From Clostridia bacterium (GTDB lineage: Bacteria > Bacillota > Clostridia > Christensenellales > Aristaeellaceae), in contig JAUMVG010000013.1 in assembly GCA_030530315.1 (NCBI GenBank), positions 1 through 59,885 on the forward strand: a stretch of 59,885 nucleotides of DNA. Direction: 5' to 3'. Of the stretch, positions 16,258-25,075 are shown one piece after another (within the stretch, counting starts at the first letter, position 1; each line of letters begins with the position of its first letter). Position numbers and translations under genes: made by a program. The notes beneath the pieces are model-generated. The model was not told where the DNA came from. It worked only from the letters and a program-made list of their open reading frames with translations, and made no database searches.

Positions 16258-17560
16258 CGATTATCTGGATCAGGTAGCCCGGCAAGTGCGTGTAGTGCGC
16301 ATTCGTGAACCGCTGACGGCGGAATTGAGGGATCATATGCTGTCACAGAAAGAGGAATACTTGGCGGCGGGGCTGTCTGAGGAGGAAGCCGAGCGCAGAA
16401 CCACGGAGGATATGGGGAACGCGCTGCTGGTCGGCGGAGAACTGGACGCGGCGCACCGTCCCGCAACCCAGTGGAGGGGCATCGCGATTGCGATGTTGCT
16501 TCTGTCCCTTGGATTGGGGATACAGGTGGTCAATGGCATGCTGGCCGGTTGCTCTGTCATGGACACGCTAGTCGGCGTACGCGCGCTCTTTACCGCGTTT
16601 GCCCTCGCGCCGCTGTGCCTGCTTGCCCTGACGGATTATACGCATTGGATTCGATGGAGCCTGCCAATCATGGTCGCTTGGCTGATTTGTATGGCGCATC
16701 GGCTGATTCCGCTTCAACGCCTTATCGCATACGACCCAGTGATATTCCGTGTTCTGGTTCCACAGGTCCTGGCGGTTTCGCTTCCCATGGTCACAGCGCT
16801 GCTGGTCTGTTGCCTGCGCGGACATGGTCGGGGCGCGTTTGCGGTGGGCCTGTTCCCAGCCGCTGCCATGATGCTGCTATGCTGGGAATACCGGTATACG
16901 GGGTATGATATCGCGCCCTGCATGCTGATGGCGGCGCTTGGGCTGTTCGTTCTGATTCTGGCCGTTCGGGATGGATTCTTCAAGATTTCCCGGCGTTGGG
17001 CTTATGTGCTGCTGATCAGCCTGATTAGCCTCGCGGTCATCTTCTCTGCCACGCGGTTTAATCCTCAACCCAGCGACGGGGATATGCGCCGACTGATTGG
17101 CGCGATTCTCCGTGGTGCCAGACCTTTTGGACACTCGGCGAATGTCGCCGCCGTCTCCGATGCTTGGAGGCGCTTTGTCGACATGGGTTATGGCATGGCG
17201 GATTACATGCTGCCGGGCATCGTTGCCTATGTCGGCTGGGTGCCATGCGCGCTGCTGACGCTGGGCTTGGCCGCTCTGCTTATACGGTGTGTCCGCCGCT
17301 TCTCGCGCCTCGAAAACCGCATGGGCGCACTATTAGGGGTGGCGGCTGCGCTGACGATGTGCCTTCAGGCGGTTATCTATGTGCCCGCTTCCTTTGGCCT
17401 AATCGGCGAACACCTCAGCCTCCCGCTTCTGTCCTACGGCCATGCCATATTAATGGTTGACGCTGCTCTGACAGGCATGATGTTGGGAGTGTTGAGAGGG
17501 GAAACGCTGCCGGAGCCAACTGGAACGCTGCGGCACCCGCGCTCTGTGACGATGGAATGA
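16244..17560 (+). CDS. Membrane protein: permease-prefix domain plus SEDS-like C-terminus
   Basis: A protein of about 438 residues. Residues 1-70 form the cytoplasmic permease-prefix (HAAS-type) domain, LTAELRDHMLSQKEEYLAAG then LSEEEAERRTTEDMGN, seen next to PadR regulators. About ten membrane segments follow. The end (about 330-425) resembles FtsW/RodA: GIVAYVGWVPCALLTLGLAA, a basic loop with RFSRLENRMGALLGVAAAL, and LPLLSYGHAILMVDAALTG, where SEDS proteins have PFISYGGSS. SEDS proteins polymerise peptidoglycan glycan strands; the catalytic Asp could not be placed, so activity is uncertain. GTG at 16244 has the best spacing from GGGGG; ATG at 16238 is an alternative. It is translated with the PadR gene. 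Confidence 0.72.
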   Translation: MFWPDDYLDQVARQVRVVRIREPLTAELRDHMLSQKEEYLAAGLSEEEAERRTTEDMGNALLVGGELDAAHRPATQWRGIAIAMLLLSLGLGIQVVNGMLAGCSVMDTLVGVRALFTAFALAPLCLLALTDYTHWIRWSLPIMVAWLICMAHRLIPLQRLIAYDPVIFRVLVPQVLAVSLPMVTALLVCCLRGHGRGAFAVGLFPAAAMMLLCWEYRYTGYDIAPCMLMAALGLFVLILAVRDGFFKISRRWAYVLLISLISLAVIFSATRFNPQPSDGDMRRLIGAILRGARPFGHSANVAAVSDAWRRFVDMGYGMADYMLPGIVAYVGWVPCALLTLGLAALLIRCVRRFSRLENRMGALLGVAAALTMCLQAVIYVPASFGLIGEHLSLPLLSYGHAILMVDAALTGMMLGVLRGETLPEPTGTLRHPRSVTME

Positions 17561-17637
17561 TCAAACATGCAACCTGTTCGCTTCCATCATCGTCAAATTG
17601 TATAATACTGCAATTCTGTTTTTGAGAGGTACCCGTC

Positions 17638-20349
17638 ATGAGACGACTGCTTTTTCTGTTTCCGGTGCTGCTCATCCTGCTGGGCGCGGCGCAGGCGGAG
17701 GGCGTTTATTACCACAATGCCTTCAGCCAGCAGGAGACTTGCTACCACGCCACGCCGCTGTGCATCCATGCGGATACCTCGACCACGGACGCCATCTCCC
17801 TGGAGGAGGCCCGGGCATTGGGCCTGCTGCCTTGTCCTGTGTGCGTGCAGGAGGCTTCGGACCAGCAGGGCGTGCGCGCCGTGGCCCGAGGCGGCACCTA
17901 TGTGCTCAAGATGACGGACGAATGGATGAACACTCGCCCGGACATCGGCGGAGTGTTTGCTGGCTATTCCCCTGGGATCTATACCGGCAAGGACATGGCG
18001 AAGCCGCTCTCCGAGCGCCTGCACGGCGACGCTTATGTGACCTTCCTTGAGGCCATCCAGAGCGGCGGCATTGCCAGCGCCCCGGCCTACTACCCCGGCA
18101 TCTACCCGCAGAACGACGAGCTTCAAATGTGCCAGCGGCACATCGGCGGCGCGTGGTACACGGTGCTTCGACCCGATGAAGCGGCGCGGAAGGCAATGGC
18201 AAAGAATGGCAAGCTGAAAATGTACCTGCGCTTCTTCGGCGGCGAATCGTCCTACGAGGACGGCGAGCTGACTCTGGGTGAGGGCGACGAGTGGGGCGAC
18301 GACGAATACGTACTCAAATTTGAAAAGATGGGCTCGGACGCCGTTTTTACCCAGGATTACGACGGCATCACCCTGTCGCTGTTCGACGAACTGGGCGCGA
18401 GCGTATTCGTGCTGCGGGAGCACAATGCCGACGCCGACCTGCTGGTGGACGTGGGCCTGACGCTGGGCGGCAGGGATACGGGCCTCAGCCTCACCGGCTA
18501 CATGGACGGCACGAACGCCGTGTACGTGGGCGTGTTCACCGCGCCGGAGGCCAAACAGGTGAAGGACGGCGCGGTCGTGGCGCTGGAGCGGGAGCCCTGG
18601 CTCACCGAGGAGGCCTACCATGGCACGGACTACGCCATCGTCCAAAAGGGAACCGCGGGCGTCGGTGTGGTGGACCGCGCGGGGAGCATCGTCATCCCGC
18701 CCTGCGGCGACGAGGGCGGACAGTTCATCTACCGCAACGGCGACACGTTCTTCGTGCACAGCGTCCGCCAGCCGCAGTCGCTGCGGGCCGTGCGCATTGA
18801 AGGCGGCGAGACGGTGGAACTGACGAAGGTGGACGCCCCGGTGGATGGCTTTGTGACCTATGGCGGCAGCAACAGCGCGGTGTTCGCGGCGCAGTTGAGC
18901 CGCCGGGACGGCGGCAGATGGCAGATCCGCGACATGGACACCGGTGCGCTGCTGGCAGAGTTGTCCATTGATGAAGCCAACCCCGACGCGCCCACCTACA
19001 GTGCGTTCATGGGCCTGAACGCAAGTTATGCGCTGGAAACCGCGAAGCCCGAGCGGCTGGTGTTCGGCGCACCGAATGGCGAGGGCGAGGACGAACACAC
19101 GGAATTCTGGCTGGCGGACAACCGGGGCAAGCGCATCAGCGAAAACTGGCAGTACATCGAGCCCCTGTCCTGGGGCGACGCGGGCGGGCTGTTCCTGGTG
19201 AGCACCTGGGAGGAGGACGAGCACACATCCTGGCCCAACGATCAGGAGGACCTGTTCGCCGGCTACGACGGCCGCGCCTGGTTCGGCCCCCACTGGCGCT
19301 GCGGCATCATCGACCACAATGGCAATCTGCTCGCCCCATGCGCCTACACCAAGGCGACCCTCCTCTCCCCAAGCACCGTGCGGTTGGAGACGTCGGATGG
19401 GCAGGAGATACTGGTGGAACTGAAGGAAAACGACTATACCTTCAACGTGATCGAAGGGGACGCGCTGCTGCAAAACGCTGCGACACCGATAGACGAAGCC
19501 ATTGTGAGCAAATTCTCCGACGGATCAAAGCTTGAAACGTCGGTGGTTATGCCTGCTTTAGAAGAGAGCTGTTTCTCACGGGAAAACGCGCCATACTGGC
19601 ACAAAAATGCGGACTGCCACTTTGCCGAAACAGACTGGATGGCAAGCGGCATTCTCGGCGAGGAAGCGCGCAAGATCAATGTTTCCCAGGCGGAATCTGG
19701 AGGACAGAAGCCGTGCCCCGGATGCGCTGCGGTGTTCGCCCCGACCTTTACCGGCGAATTCCCGGACTGGCCGCATTCACTTGCCCCATGGGGCTATGAG
19801 TGCGGCGACATGATCGAGGACGAAGGCTGGCCGCGCGGAGTCGTGGAGTTGCCCGCCGACGTGCTTAAAACCTGGGGCGCGCCGGATGAAAAACTGTACG
19901 AATTGTTCCCGGATGCCGGAGACTTTGAAGAGGGCGGGAAAACCGCCTGTCCCGACGACTACGCGGGCCTCTTTATCAATGCCTGCGGCGGCTGCACCAT
20001 CCTGCTGGTCGATCCCTCGATGGAGCGTGTCGCCGAGTGGCGGGAGTTGCTGGAGGGCGAATTCTGGGTTATCTCCGCGCAATACGGTTGGAATGACCTG
20101 CGGAGGCTTGCCAAAGCCGCAGAGAGAATTCTTTTTGCGGATGCCGAGCTCAGAAAGGATGACGGGCCGTCTTATTTTCACATCGTCTCGGTGAGCGTGA
20201 GTCAGATTGCCAACGCCGTGGAGATCGGCGTGCTGCCGGACGGCTTCGACGAGGGGGTCCAACGCATCCGCGAAGCGCTGGCCGACGCCGGGTATTCCGA
20301 TCCGTGTATGCTCCGCTTTGTTCCCGCGAACTACCCGAGCTGGCTGTGA
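17638..20349 (+). CDS. Large secreted protein with two Cys-rich YH-C-PCPxC domains
   Basis: This 903-residue protein has a signal peptide (1-20, LLFLFPVLLILLGAAQAEG). Directly after it comes a Cys domain (about 23-72: CYHATPLCIHAD, then LGLLPCPVCVQ). A second copy lies at about 645-700 (YWHKNADCHFAE, then KPCPGCAAVF). The pattern, aromatic-His-x4-Cys and a later P-C-P-x-C, resembles the small metal-binding domain found at the end of some nucleases and ComEC proteins. The middle (250-640) has many short strands and a WG-repeat-like part (VGVVDRAGSIVIPPCGDEGG). The end (720-903) is another unassigned domain. It lies between the SEDS-like gene and sigma pair 6, whose anti-sigma protein carries the same Cys domain. 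Confidence 0.65.
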   Translation: MRRLLFLFPVLLILLGAAQAEGVYYHNAFSQQETCYHATPLCIHADTSTTDAISLEEARALGLLPCPVCVQEASDQQGVRAVARGGTYVLKMTDEWMNTRPDIGGVFAGYSPGIYTGKDMAKPLSERLHGDAYVTFLEAIQSGGIASAPAYYPGIYPQNDELQMCQRHIGGAWYTVLRPDEAARKAMAKNGKLKMYLRFFGGESSYEDGELTLGEGDEWGDDEYVLKFEKMGSDAVFTQDYDGITLSLFDELGASVFVLREHNADADLLVDVGLTLGGRDTGLSLTGYMDGTNAVYVGVFTAPEAKQVKDGAVVALEREPWLTEEAYHGTDYAIVQKGTAGVGVVDRAGSIVIPPCGDEGGQFIYRNGDTFFVHSVRQPQSLRAVRIEGGETVELTKVDAPVDGFVTYGGSNSAVFAAQLSRRDGGRWQIRDMDTGALLAELSIDEANPDAPTYSAFMGLNASYALETAKPERLVFGAPNGEGEDEHTEFWLADNRGKRISENWQYIEPLSWGDAGGLFLVSTWEEDEHTSWPNDQEDLFAGYDGRAWFGPHWRCGIIDHNGNLLAPCAYTKATLLSPSTVRLETSDGQEILVELKENDYTFNVIEGDALLQNAATPIDEAIVSKFSDGSKLETSVVMPALEESCFSRENAPYWHKNADCHFAETDWMASGILGEEARKINVSQAESGGQKPCPGCAAVFAPTFTGEFPDWPHSLAPWGYECGDMIEDEGWPRGVVELPADVLKTWGAPDEKLYELFPDAGDFEEGGKTACPDDYAGLFINACGGCTILLVDPSMERVAEWRELLEGEFWVISAQYGWNDLRRLAKAAERILFADAELRKDDGPSYFHIVSVSVSQIANAVEIGVLPDGFDEGVQRIREALADAGYSDPCMLRFVPANYPSWL

Positions 20350-20409
20350 GCGCCTGTGATTTCGGCTCACTGTGCTTTGGCATGGAGTAAAAAACATATA
20401 GTTTTGCGT

Positions 20410-20441
20410 AGACGCTATGATTTCTCCCCGTCATAGCGTCT
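20410..20441. terminator. Hairpin after the large secreted protein gene
   Basis: AGACGCTATGA (20410-20420) pairs perfectly with TCATAGCGTCT (20431-20441) over a 10-base loop. The T run is poor (TATTGG) on the plus strand, so it may be a weak terminator or a leader structure for sigma gene 6. Confidence 0.5.
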
Positions 20442-20500
20442 TATTGGTGCATATGCAAATGAGACAGGGTTTCATGAAATCCGAAATGGGAGTGAACCGT

Positions 20501-20959
20501 ATGACCGAGAGTGTGTTTTCCGAACGGGTCCGGGCGTTGCAGGGACCGCTGTGGCGCATCGCCTGGGCGATCCTGCGCAACGGCGCGGATTGCGACGATG
20601 CCATCCAGGAGACGTTGCTTCGGGCCTGGAATCGCATCGGCAGCCTTCGGGATGAAACGGCGTTTGACGCCTGGCTGATGCGCATACTGGTCAACGAGAG
20701 CAAAGACCTTCTGCGCCGTCGGGCACGACACCCGCAGACGCCGATGGAAGCCGCTCCTGAGCTGACCGCGCCTGAAGAGAACACCGCCTTGCGCGACGCG
20801 ATATTCGCGTTACCGCTGTCGTTGCGCCTGCCGCTGCTGCTGCATTACATGGAGGGCTACAGCGTGAAGGAGACAGCACGGATGCTGCGCCTGCCGGAAA
20901 CGACGGTTCATTGGAGACTGCACGCCGCACGCAAGAGAATACGGGACGAGTGGAATTGA
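20501..20959 (+). CDS. ECF-type RNA polymerase sigma factor 6
   Basis: This 152-residue protein has region 2 (LWRIAWAILRNGADCDDAIQ, ETLLRAWNRIGSLRDETAFD, WLMRILVNESKDLLRRRARH) and region 4 (LSLRLPLLLHYMEGYSVKET, ARMLRLPETTVHWRLHAARK). It groups with sigma factors 2 and 7. The start is the ATG at 20501, eight bases after GGGAG; the frame extends upstream through the hairpin at 20410 but without support. It is followed after 15 bp by its anti-sigma gene with a GGGAGG site. Confidence 0.88.
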   Translation: MTESVFSERVRALQGPLWRIAWAILRNGADCDDAIQETLLRAWNRIGSLRDETAFDAWLMRILVNESKDLLRRRARHPQTPMEAAPELTAPEENTALRDAIFALPLSLRLPLLLHYMEGYSVKETARMLRLPETTVHWRLHAARKRIRDEWN

Positions 20960-20974
20960 CGGGAGGTTGAAAGC

Positions 20975-22567
20975 ATGACGCGCAAGGAATTACAGAATCT
21001 GTTTCCTCCGGTCCCCGGTCACTTCCTCGACCGCATAGACCAAACCATGGAGGAAATCGAAGCCATGAATACGAATAGCATCAAGAGAATACGCCGAGTG
21101 AGCCGCCCGGTACTGATCGCGGCCATCGTTTTTGCACTGACTGCCGCCACGGCTTTGGCGGCGGTTCTGGGCCACCACGCCCTGAAGGACGCGCTGAACG
21201 CATCCGGGCTGGAAGATGTCGCCGAACAGGTAACGGATATCCAGGCGACAGACGCCTCGGACGGCTTCTGCCTGACGCTGGACGAGGCCGTGTGGGAGGG
21301 CGAAAAATTGTATTTATCCTGCACCGTTGCTGTGCCGGAGGATGGGAATACCTACCTCTATAGCCTGATGCTGCCGACGCTGAACGGCGGGCACGCCCCA
21401 AGTAATCTGGCCATATACTTCGATCAGCCCTTCGGGCCCTTCGTCTACCCCATCGGAGGCGCTTTCCCCACTCAGGCCACGCTGATCCTGCCCCTGGAAT
21501 CGGATTCAAGCATGCTGTCAGGTGGGCCGGTGGAGCTTGGGCTCCGGGCAGACTTTTATACTACGAATCGCAAATTGGCTCCCATACCGGATGAAGAAGA
21601 TATGGATGAATATCTGGATGCGACGCGGGACGCCCTCGTCTACAAATCCTCCGACGTCCTCTATTACGCTGAAGGCAGCAACCCCGGCATTCAACTGACT
21701 GCTTATCGGGAGGTAGCCGATATGGACTGGCAGGGCAACGTGGATGGCTGGCTGTCCAGCGGCGCGGAACCGGAGAAAATCGCAGCAACCGGGCTGATCG
21801 ATCTTCTGTCCACCAGGGAATTGCAGGTGCCTTTGAGCAAGGATATGCTTTCGGGCACCGTGATGAACAACTTGGATGTCCGTGATTTTACCTGGAAAGA
21901 CGTAGCTTTCACCGTTGAGCGCTTCCGCATGACCCATTTCAGCATGGAGCTGGTGCTGCATGCGGAGCAGAACGGCATTGCCATGGACAACGCCTCTTGG
22001 GATGATAGGGATGATGCCGAGCTCCAATTCCCGGAACGCCTGCACAACGCCAGGTTTGAACTGGTGAACGACGACGGCAGTCCTCTCATGGGCATCTACG
22101 GTGAGACCTGCACGGACTGCCGCATTTCGGACGCGCCGACGGGCGGCTACACCGTGAAAATCACTGCCGAGGCATTGTTTCCTGATGAGCCGCGACCGTT
22201 CATACTGTTGCCGCAGTATTGGGTGTCCGTGGAGAACGAAGACTATGAGAAGGAACTGGTGTCCGATACAGACGATCCCATTGTCACGCTGACACCTGTG
22301 TACAGCGAGGAAGTCCATGAGACTGAGCTCGAAGAGCAGGAACGGTTTGAAGCCATTCGCGACTGGAAGCAGGGAGATGCAGCACAAACCGTCTACGCCA
22401 CCGAGCAGGGCAGCTATTATCACTACAAGCCTGATTGCAGTGGCATGATGGGTTCGAAGGCCGTTTCCATTGAGGATGCGCTTGCCGCCGGGAAACCCGC
22501 TTGTCCCGTCTGCATCGGCGGGCCCAACAGCCGTGTTGTAGATGCCGAAGTTGAGTTCTCGGATTGA
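20975..22567 (+). CDS. DUF4179 anti-sigma protein 6 with C-terminal Cys domain
   Basis: The protein has 530 residues. Its cytoplasmic N-terminus (LQNLFPPVPGHFLDRIDQTM) is shared with anti-sigma proteins 2 and 7. A membrane segment follows (about 46-66), then the DUF4179 core (about 75-160: FCLTLDEAVWEGEKLYLSC), long strand-rich outer parts, and an end domain of about 60 residues (from ~465). The end domain reads VYATEQGSYYHYKPDCSGMM, then GKPACPVCIGGPN, the Cys-rich module also present in the protein at 17638 and in anti-sigma 7. The module probably binds zinc or another metal outside the cell (inference from Cys/His spacing). ATG at 20975 after GGGAGG. Confidence 0.8.
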   Translation: MTRKELQNLFPPVPGHFLDRIDQTMEEIEAMNTNSIKRIRRVSRPVLIAAIVFALTAATALAAVLGHHALKDALNASGLEDVAEQVTDIQATDASDGFCLTLDEAVWEGEKLYLSCTVAVPEDGNTYLYSLMLPTLNGGHAPSNLAIYFDQPFGPFVYPIGGAFPTQATLILPLESDSSMLSGGPVELGLRADFYTTNRKLAPIPDEEDMDEYLDATRDALVYKSSDVLYYAEGSNPGIQLTAYREVADMDWQGNVDGWLSSGAEPEKIAATGLIDLLSTRELQVPLSKDMLSGTVMNNLDVRDFTWKDVAFTVERFRMTHFSMELVLHAEQNGIAMDNASWDDRDDAELQFPERLHNARFELVNDDGSPLMGIYGETCTDCRISDAPTGGYTVKITAEALFPDEPRPFILLPQYWVSVENEDYEKELVSDTDDPIVTLTPVYSEEVHETELEEQERFEAIRDWKQGDAAQTVYATEQGSYYHYKPDCSGMMGSKAVSIEDALAAGKPACPVCIGGPNSRVVDAEVEFSD

Positions 22568-22846
22568 TGGCCTTATAATAAGCAATATGCTTTTGATGTA
22601 AGCGAATAAAAAACAGCCCGAACAGGTTGTCTTCAACGACATAACCGTTCGGGTTGTTATGACTGTCTATACCGTCGGAAATCTGGACACCGTACTGAAG
22701 ACGATTCCGTTCTCCTATGTCAATAGCAACGAAAGGCAAACTGACCGTGTACAACGGTATGCGCACAACCGGCTGGGTATTACTGACGCTTTCTGAATAT
22801 GAAAATGGAGACAAGATATCTCATAAATCTTTTTATTATCCAAGCC

Positions 22847-22870
22847 AACCTCTCGCACCTCCAGAGCGTC
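22847..22870 (+). promoter_or_regulatory. Possible ECF-type promoter for sigma pair 7
   Basis: AAC (22847-22849), 17 bp, CGTC (22867-22870), 36 bp before the ATG. This resembles the minimal AAC-N16/17-CGTC pattern of ECF promoters; short boxes make chance matches likely. Confidence 0.3.
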
Positions 22871-22877
22871 TAACAAG

Positions 22878-22889
22878 TGTACCGGTACA
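22878..22889. promoter_or_regulatory. 12-bp palindrome in the leader of sigma gene 7
   Basis: TGTACCGGTACA is a perfect palindrome ending two bases before the TGGAGG ribosome binding site. It could be an operator, or an RNA hairpin that hides the ribosome site. Confidence 0.35.
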
Positions 22890-22906
22890 ATGGAGGAATG
22901 AAACCA

Positions 22907-23377
22907 ATGCTGCAAGCCGACTTTATTCAGCGCGTGCGAGCCTGTGAGCGCAGGCTCTACCGCGTCGCCCGCACGATGCTCCCCCAGGAGTGCGACTGCG
23001 AGGACGCGGTCCAGGAGGCGCTGCTCCGGGCGTGGGACAGGCGGGAAACGCTTCGTCAGGAGGCGTACTTTGACACATGGCTGATCCGCATACTGATCAA
23101 CCAGTGTAAGACCTTTTATCGCCGCCGCCCGCCCGAGCCCGCCGAGCTCACCGAGGACATCGTCCAGGTTTCTTCGGAGGAGACGCCTCTATTGGAAGCG
23201 CTGATGGCCTTGCCGCGAAAGCAACGCGTCACGCTGGAGCTGCATTACATCGAGGGCTACAGCGTCGCCGAGACCGCCCGAATCCTGCGCCTGCCGGAGG
23301 GCACGGTGAAGTGGCGGCTGAAGCGGGGACGCGAACTGCTCAAAGAATCATTGAATCGAGAGGAGGCCCGCACATGA
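22907..23377 (+). CDS. ECF-type RNA polymerase sigma factor 7
   Basis: This 156-residue protein has region 2 (LYRVARTMLPQECDCEDAVQ, EALLRAWDRRETLRQEAYFD, WLIRILINQCKTFYRRRPPE) and region 4 (LPRKQRVTLELHYIEGYSVA, ETARILRLPEGTVKWRLKRG). It is close to sigma factors 2 and 6. ATG at 22907 lies ten bases after GGAGG; ATG at 22898 is closer than ideal. It overlaps the anti-sigma gene by four bases (ATGA). Confidence 0.88.
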   Translation: MLQADFIQRVRACERRLYRVARTMLPQECDCEDAVQEALLRAWDRRETLRQEAYFDTWLIRILINQCKTFYRRRPPEPAELTEDIVQVSSEETPLLEALMALPRKQRVTLELHYIEGYSVAETARILRLPEGTVKWRLKRGRELLKESLNREEART

Positions 23378-25050
23378 AGCGCTGGAAGGACCCGTTTCCC
23401 CAGACTCCGAAGGGATTCCATGACCGCGTGGAGCAGACGCTCGGCGGGCTGGAGGATACGGATATGAGACGCAATCACAATTACCGCAAACTGAACGTCG
23501 CGCTGATCGCCGCGCTGATCGCTATCCTGGCGACGGCCACGGTAGCCGTGGCGGTGGTGCTCGGAAACGCCAGGTTCAAGCAGGCGCTGACCGACGGCGG
23601 CGCAGACGAGGTAGCGGAGCTTGTGCAGGAGGTGCACATACCTGCGACGGGAGACGAAGCGGACGGCTTCGCGCTGTCCATCGACGAGATCATTTGGGAG
23701 GATGACAAGCTCTACTTCTCCTACACCGCCAGCGTGCCCGAAGACGGCAACCGCTACCTGCTGGCGCTGTACACGCCGCTGCTGGACGGCGAGCCGATGG
23801 TGTTTCAAGCCACCGGTTGGGAGAGCAGCGCATTCTTTGACGACCGATTCCAAACGGTCATTCCTCTGGGCGGAGCACAGCCGGCGACCTGCGGCCAAGT
23901 GCTCACCTTCAAGGTCAACCCGGCGCTGCGTCAAAGGGCCGCGAATGCGCTGTTCCTGCGGAGTGACTTCTTTAAAACAGACATCGGATTTACCGGCAGT
24001 GAAAGCGGCATTGAAACCCGTTTCAAGGGAGCCGTACCCACCGTCGACCTGACAATTGGCAGGGATGAGGATTCTTTGTTGGAGTACAGCGAGCAGATGT
24101 CGCTCCCGGTTGCAGAGTCTGACGCGCTTCGCTCGATCGCCAATGCTGCGGGAGAGGACGGCGTACTGACTCCGGAGGAGCTTTCAGGCGTGGATGGAAT
24201 CGAGCAGGCTGCCCGCCGCGAGGTTCGCATGGCGCTGGACGCCTCGAAGCTGGAGCAGGTAGTCTACGATGGCGTCGAGGAAACGAAGTTTGAAATGAAC
24301 GGCTGCGAGGTCAATATCCTGGACTTCCATATGACCCACCTGGGCGCGAGCATTCGCCTGCGTGTGACCGCCCCGGCGGGAATGACTGAGGAGGAGGGCA
24401 TGCGCATGGCTTACAGCGTCGTTTCCCCGATGGAGGATGATCATGGGAACGGCTACAGCTGGTGCCTCTTCCGCCCCGACGGCAGCATGCTGGCGCTGGA
24501 GGAGGGATGGTCTGGCGGTGCAGGCTACGGGCTCTCACCTGACGGCAGAGCGAGCTATGGGTTCCACCTCGATATTGACAGCATCATCCCGCTGGAAGGG
24601 CTGGAAAAGTTGGTACTGATGCCTTACAGAATGCACTACGACGACCATGACCAACCCGTCTACGATTACCTGAAGGACTGGGCTGTCGAACTGACGCCCA
24701 TCCTCAGCAAGGCGCAAGGTACCGCCGAGCCGGTTCAGACCCTCTCCCCCGAGGAACAAACCGCCTTTGACCGCTTCATGAACGGCGAGGTCACGACCCG
24801 ACTGGAGCGTCAGACCGCCGCCGCGAATTGGCAGGCAGGCGACCCCACCATCACCGTCTATGCGACGGAGAAGGGCAAATACTTCCATGTGGACATCGAC
24901 TGCTCCGGCATGCGAAACGCCTTCCCCTGGGCCATCGAGGACGCGGTGAAGGACGGAAAGCTGCCCTGCCCGGACTGTGTCGGCGGACCCAATGCGCCTG
25001 AAAAGGTGGATATCATGAATAACGAATTCTACTTTCCCGACGATGATTGA
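23374..25050 (+). CDS. DUF4179 anti-sigma protein 7 with C-terminal Cys domain
   Basis: The protein has 558 residues and the layout of anti-sigma 6. The cytoplasmic end is KDPFPQTPKGFHDRVEQTLG; the membrane segment (about 42-64) is rich in Ala and Val. The DUF4179 core is at about 75-150 (FALSIDEIIWEDDKLYFSYT), followed by a long outer region. The final Cys-rich module (about 490-545) reads VYATEKGKYFHVDIDCSGMR then GKLPCPDCVGGPN. The high match with protein 6 at both ends and weaker match in the middle suggests duplication followed by change of the sensing part. ATG at 23374 follows GAGGAGG and overlaps the sigma stop. Confidence 0.8.
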   Translation: MKRWKDPFPQTPKGFHDRVEQTLGGLEDTDMRRNHNYRKLNVALIAALIAILATATVAVAVVLGNARFKQALTDGGADEVAELVQEVHIPATGDEADGFALSIDEIIWEDDKLYFSYTASVPEDGNRYLLALYTPLLDGEPMVFQATGWESSAFFDDRFQTVIPLGGAQPATCGQVLTFKVNPALRQRAANALFLRSDFFKTDIGFTGSESGIETRFKGAVPTVDLTIGRDEDSLLEYSEQMSLPVAESDALRSIANAAGEDGVLTPEELSGVDGIEQAARREVRMALDASKLEQVVYDGVEETKFEMNGCEVNILDFHMTHLGASIRLRVTAPAGMTEEEGMRMAYSVVSPMEDDHGNGYSWCLFRPDGSMLALEEGWSGGAGYGLSPDGRASYGFHLDIDSIIPLEGLEKLVLMPYRMHYDDHDQPVYDYLKDWAVELTPILSKAQGTAEPVQTLSPEEQTAFDRFMNGEVTTRLERQTAAANWQAGDPTITVYATEKGKYFHVDIDCSGMRNAFPWAIEDAVKDGKLPCPDCVGGPNAPEKVDIMNNEFYFPDDD

Positions 25051-25075
25051 CCGGCAATTCCCATAGCATGATCAC

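Larger units (their letters stand above)
22568..22906. other. 339-bp gap with imperfect hairpin and no clear gene
   Basis: A long hairpin (AACAGCCCGAAC at 22612-22623 with 22647-22658, plus an inner GGTT/AACC) repeats the stem of the hairpin at 7095. Its T-rich side faces the minus strand (six T after the stem), so it works best as a minus-strand terminator although no minus-strand gene is seen here. A 45-codon frame from 22659 has no ribosome binding site. Confidence 0.5.

Noticed and set aside
17593-19473. A 626-codon open frame on the minus strand
   Set aside because: It is a shadow of the secreted protein gene at 17638, which has a signal peptide and repeats of a known Cys pattern.
22659-22796. 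Possible 45-codon gene after the hairpin at 22612
   Set aside because: No ribosome binding site, no recognisable motif, and the start lies inside the hairpin tail.
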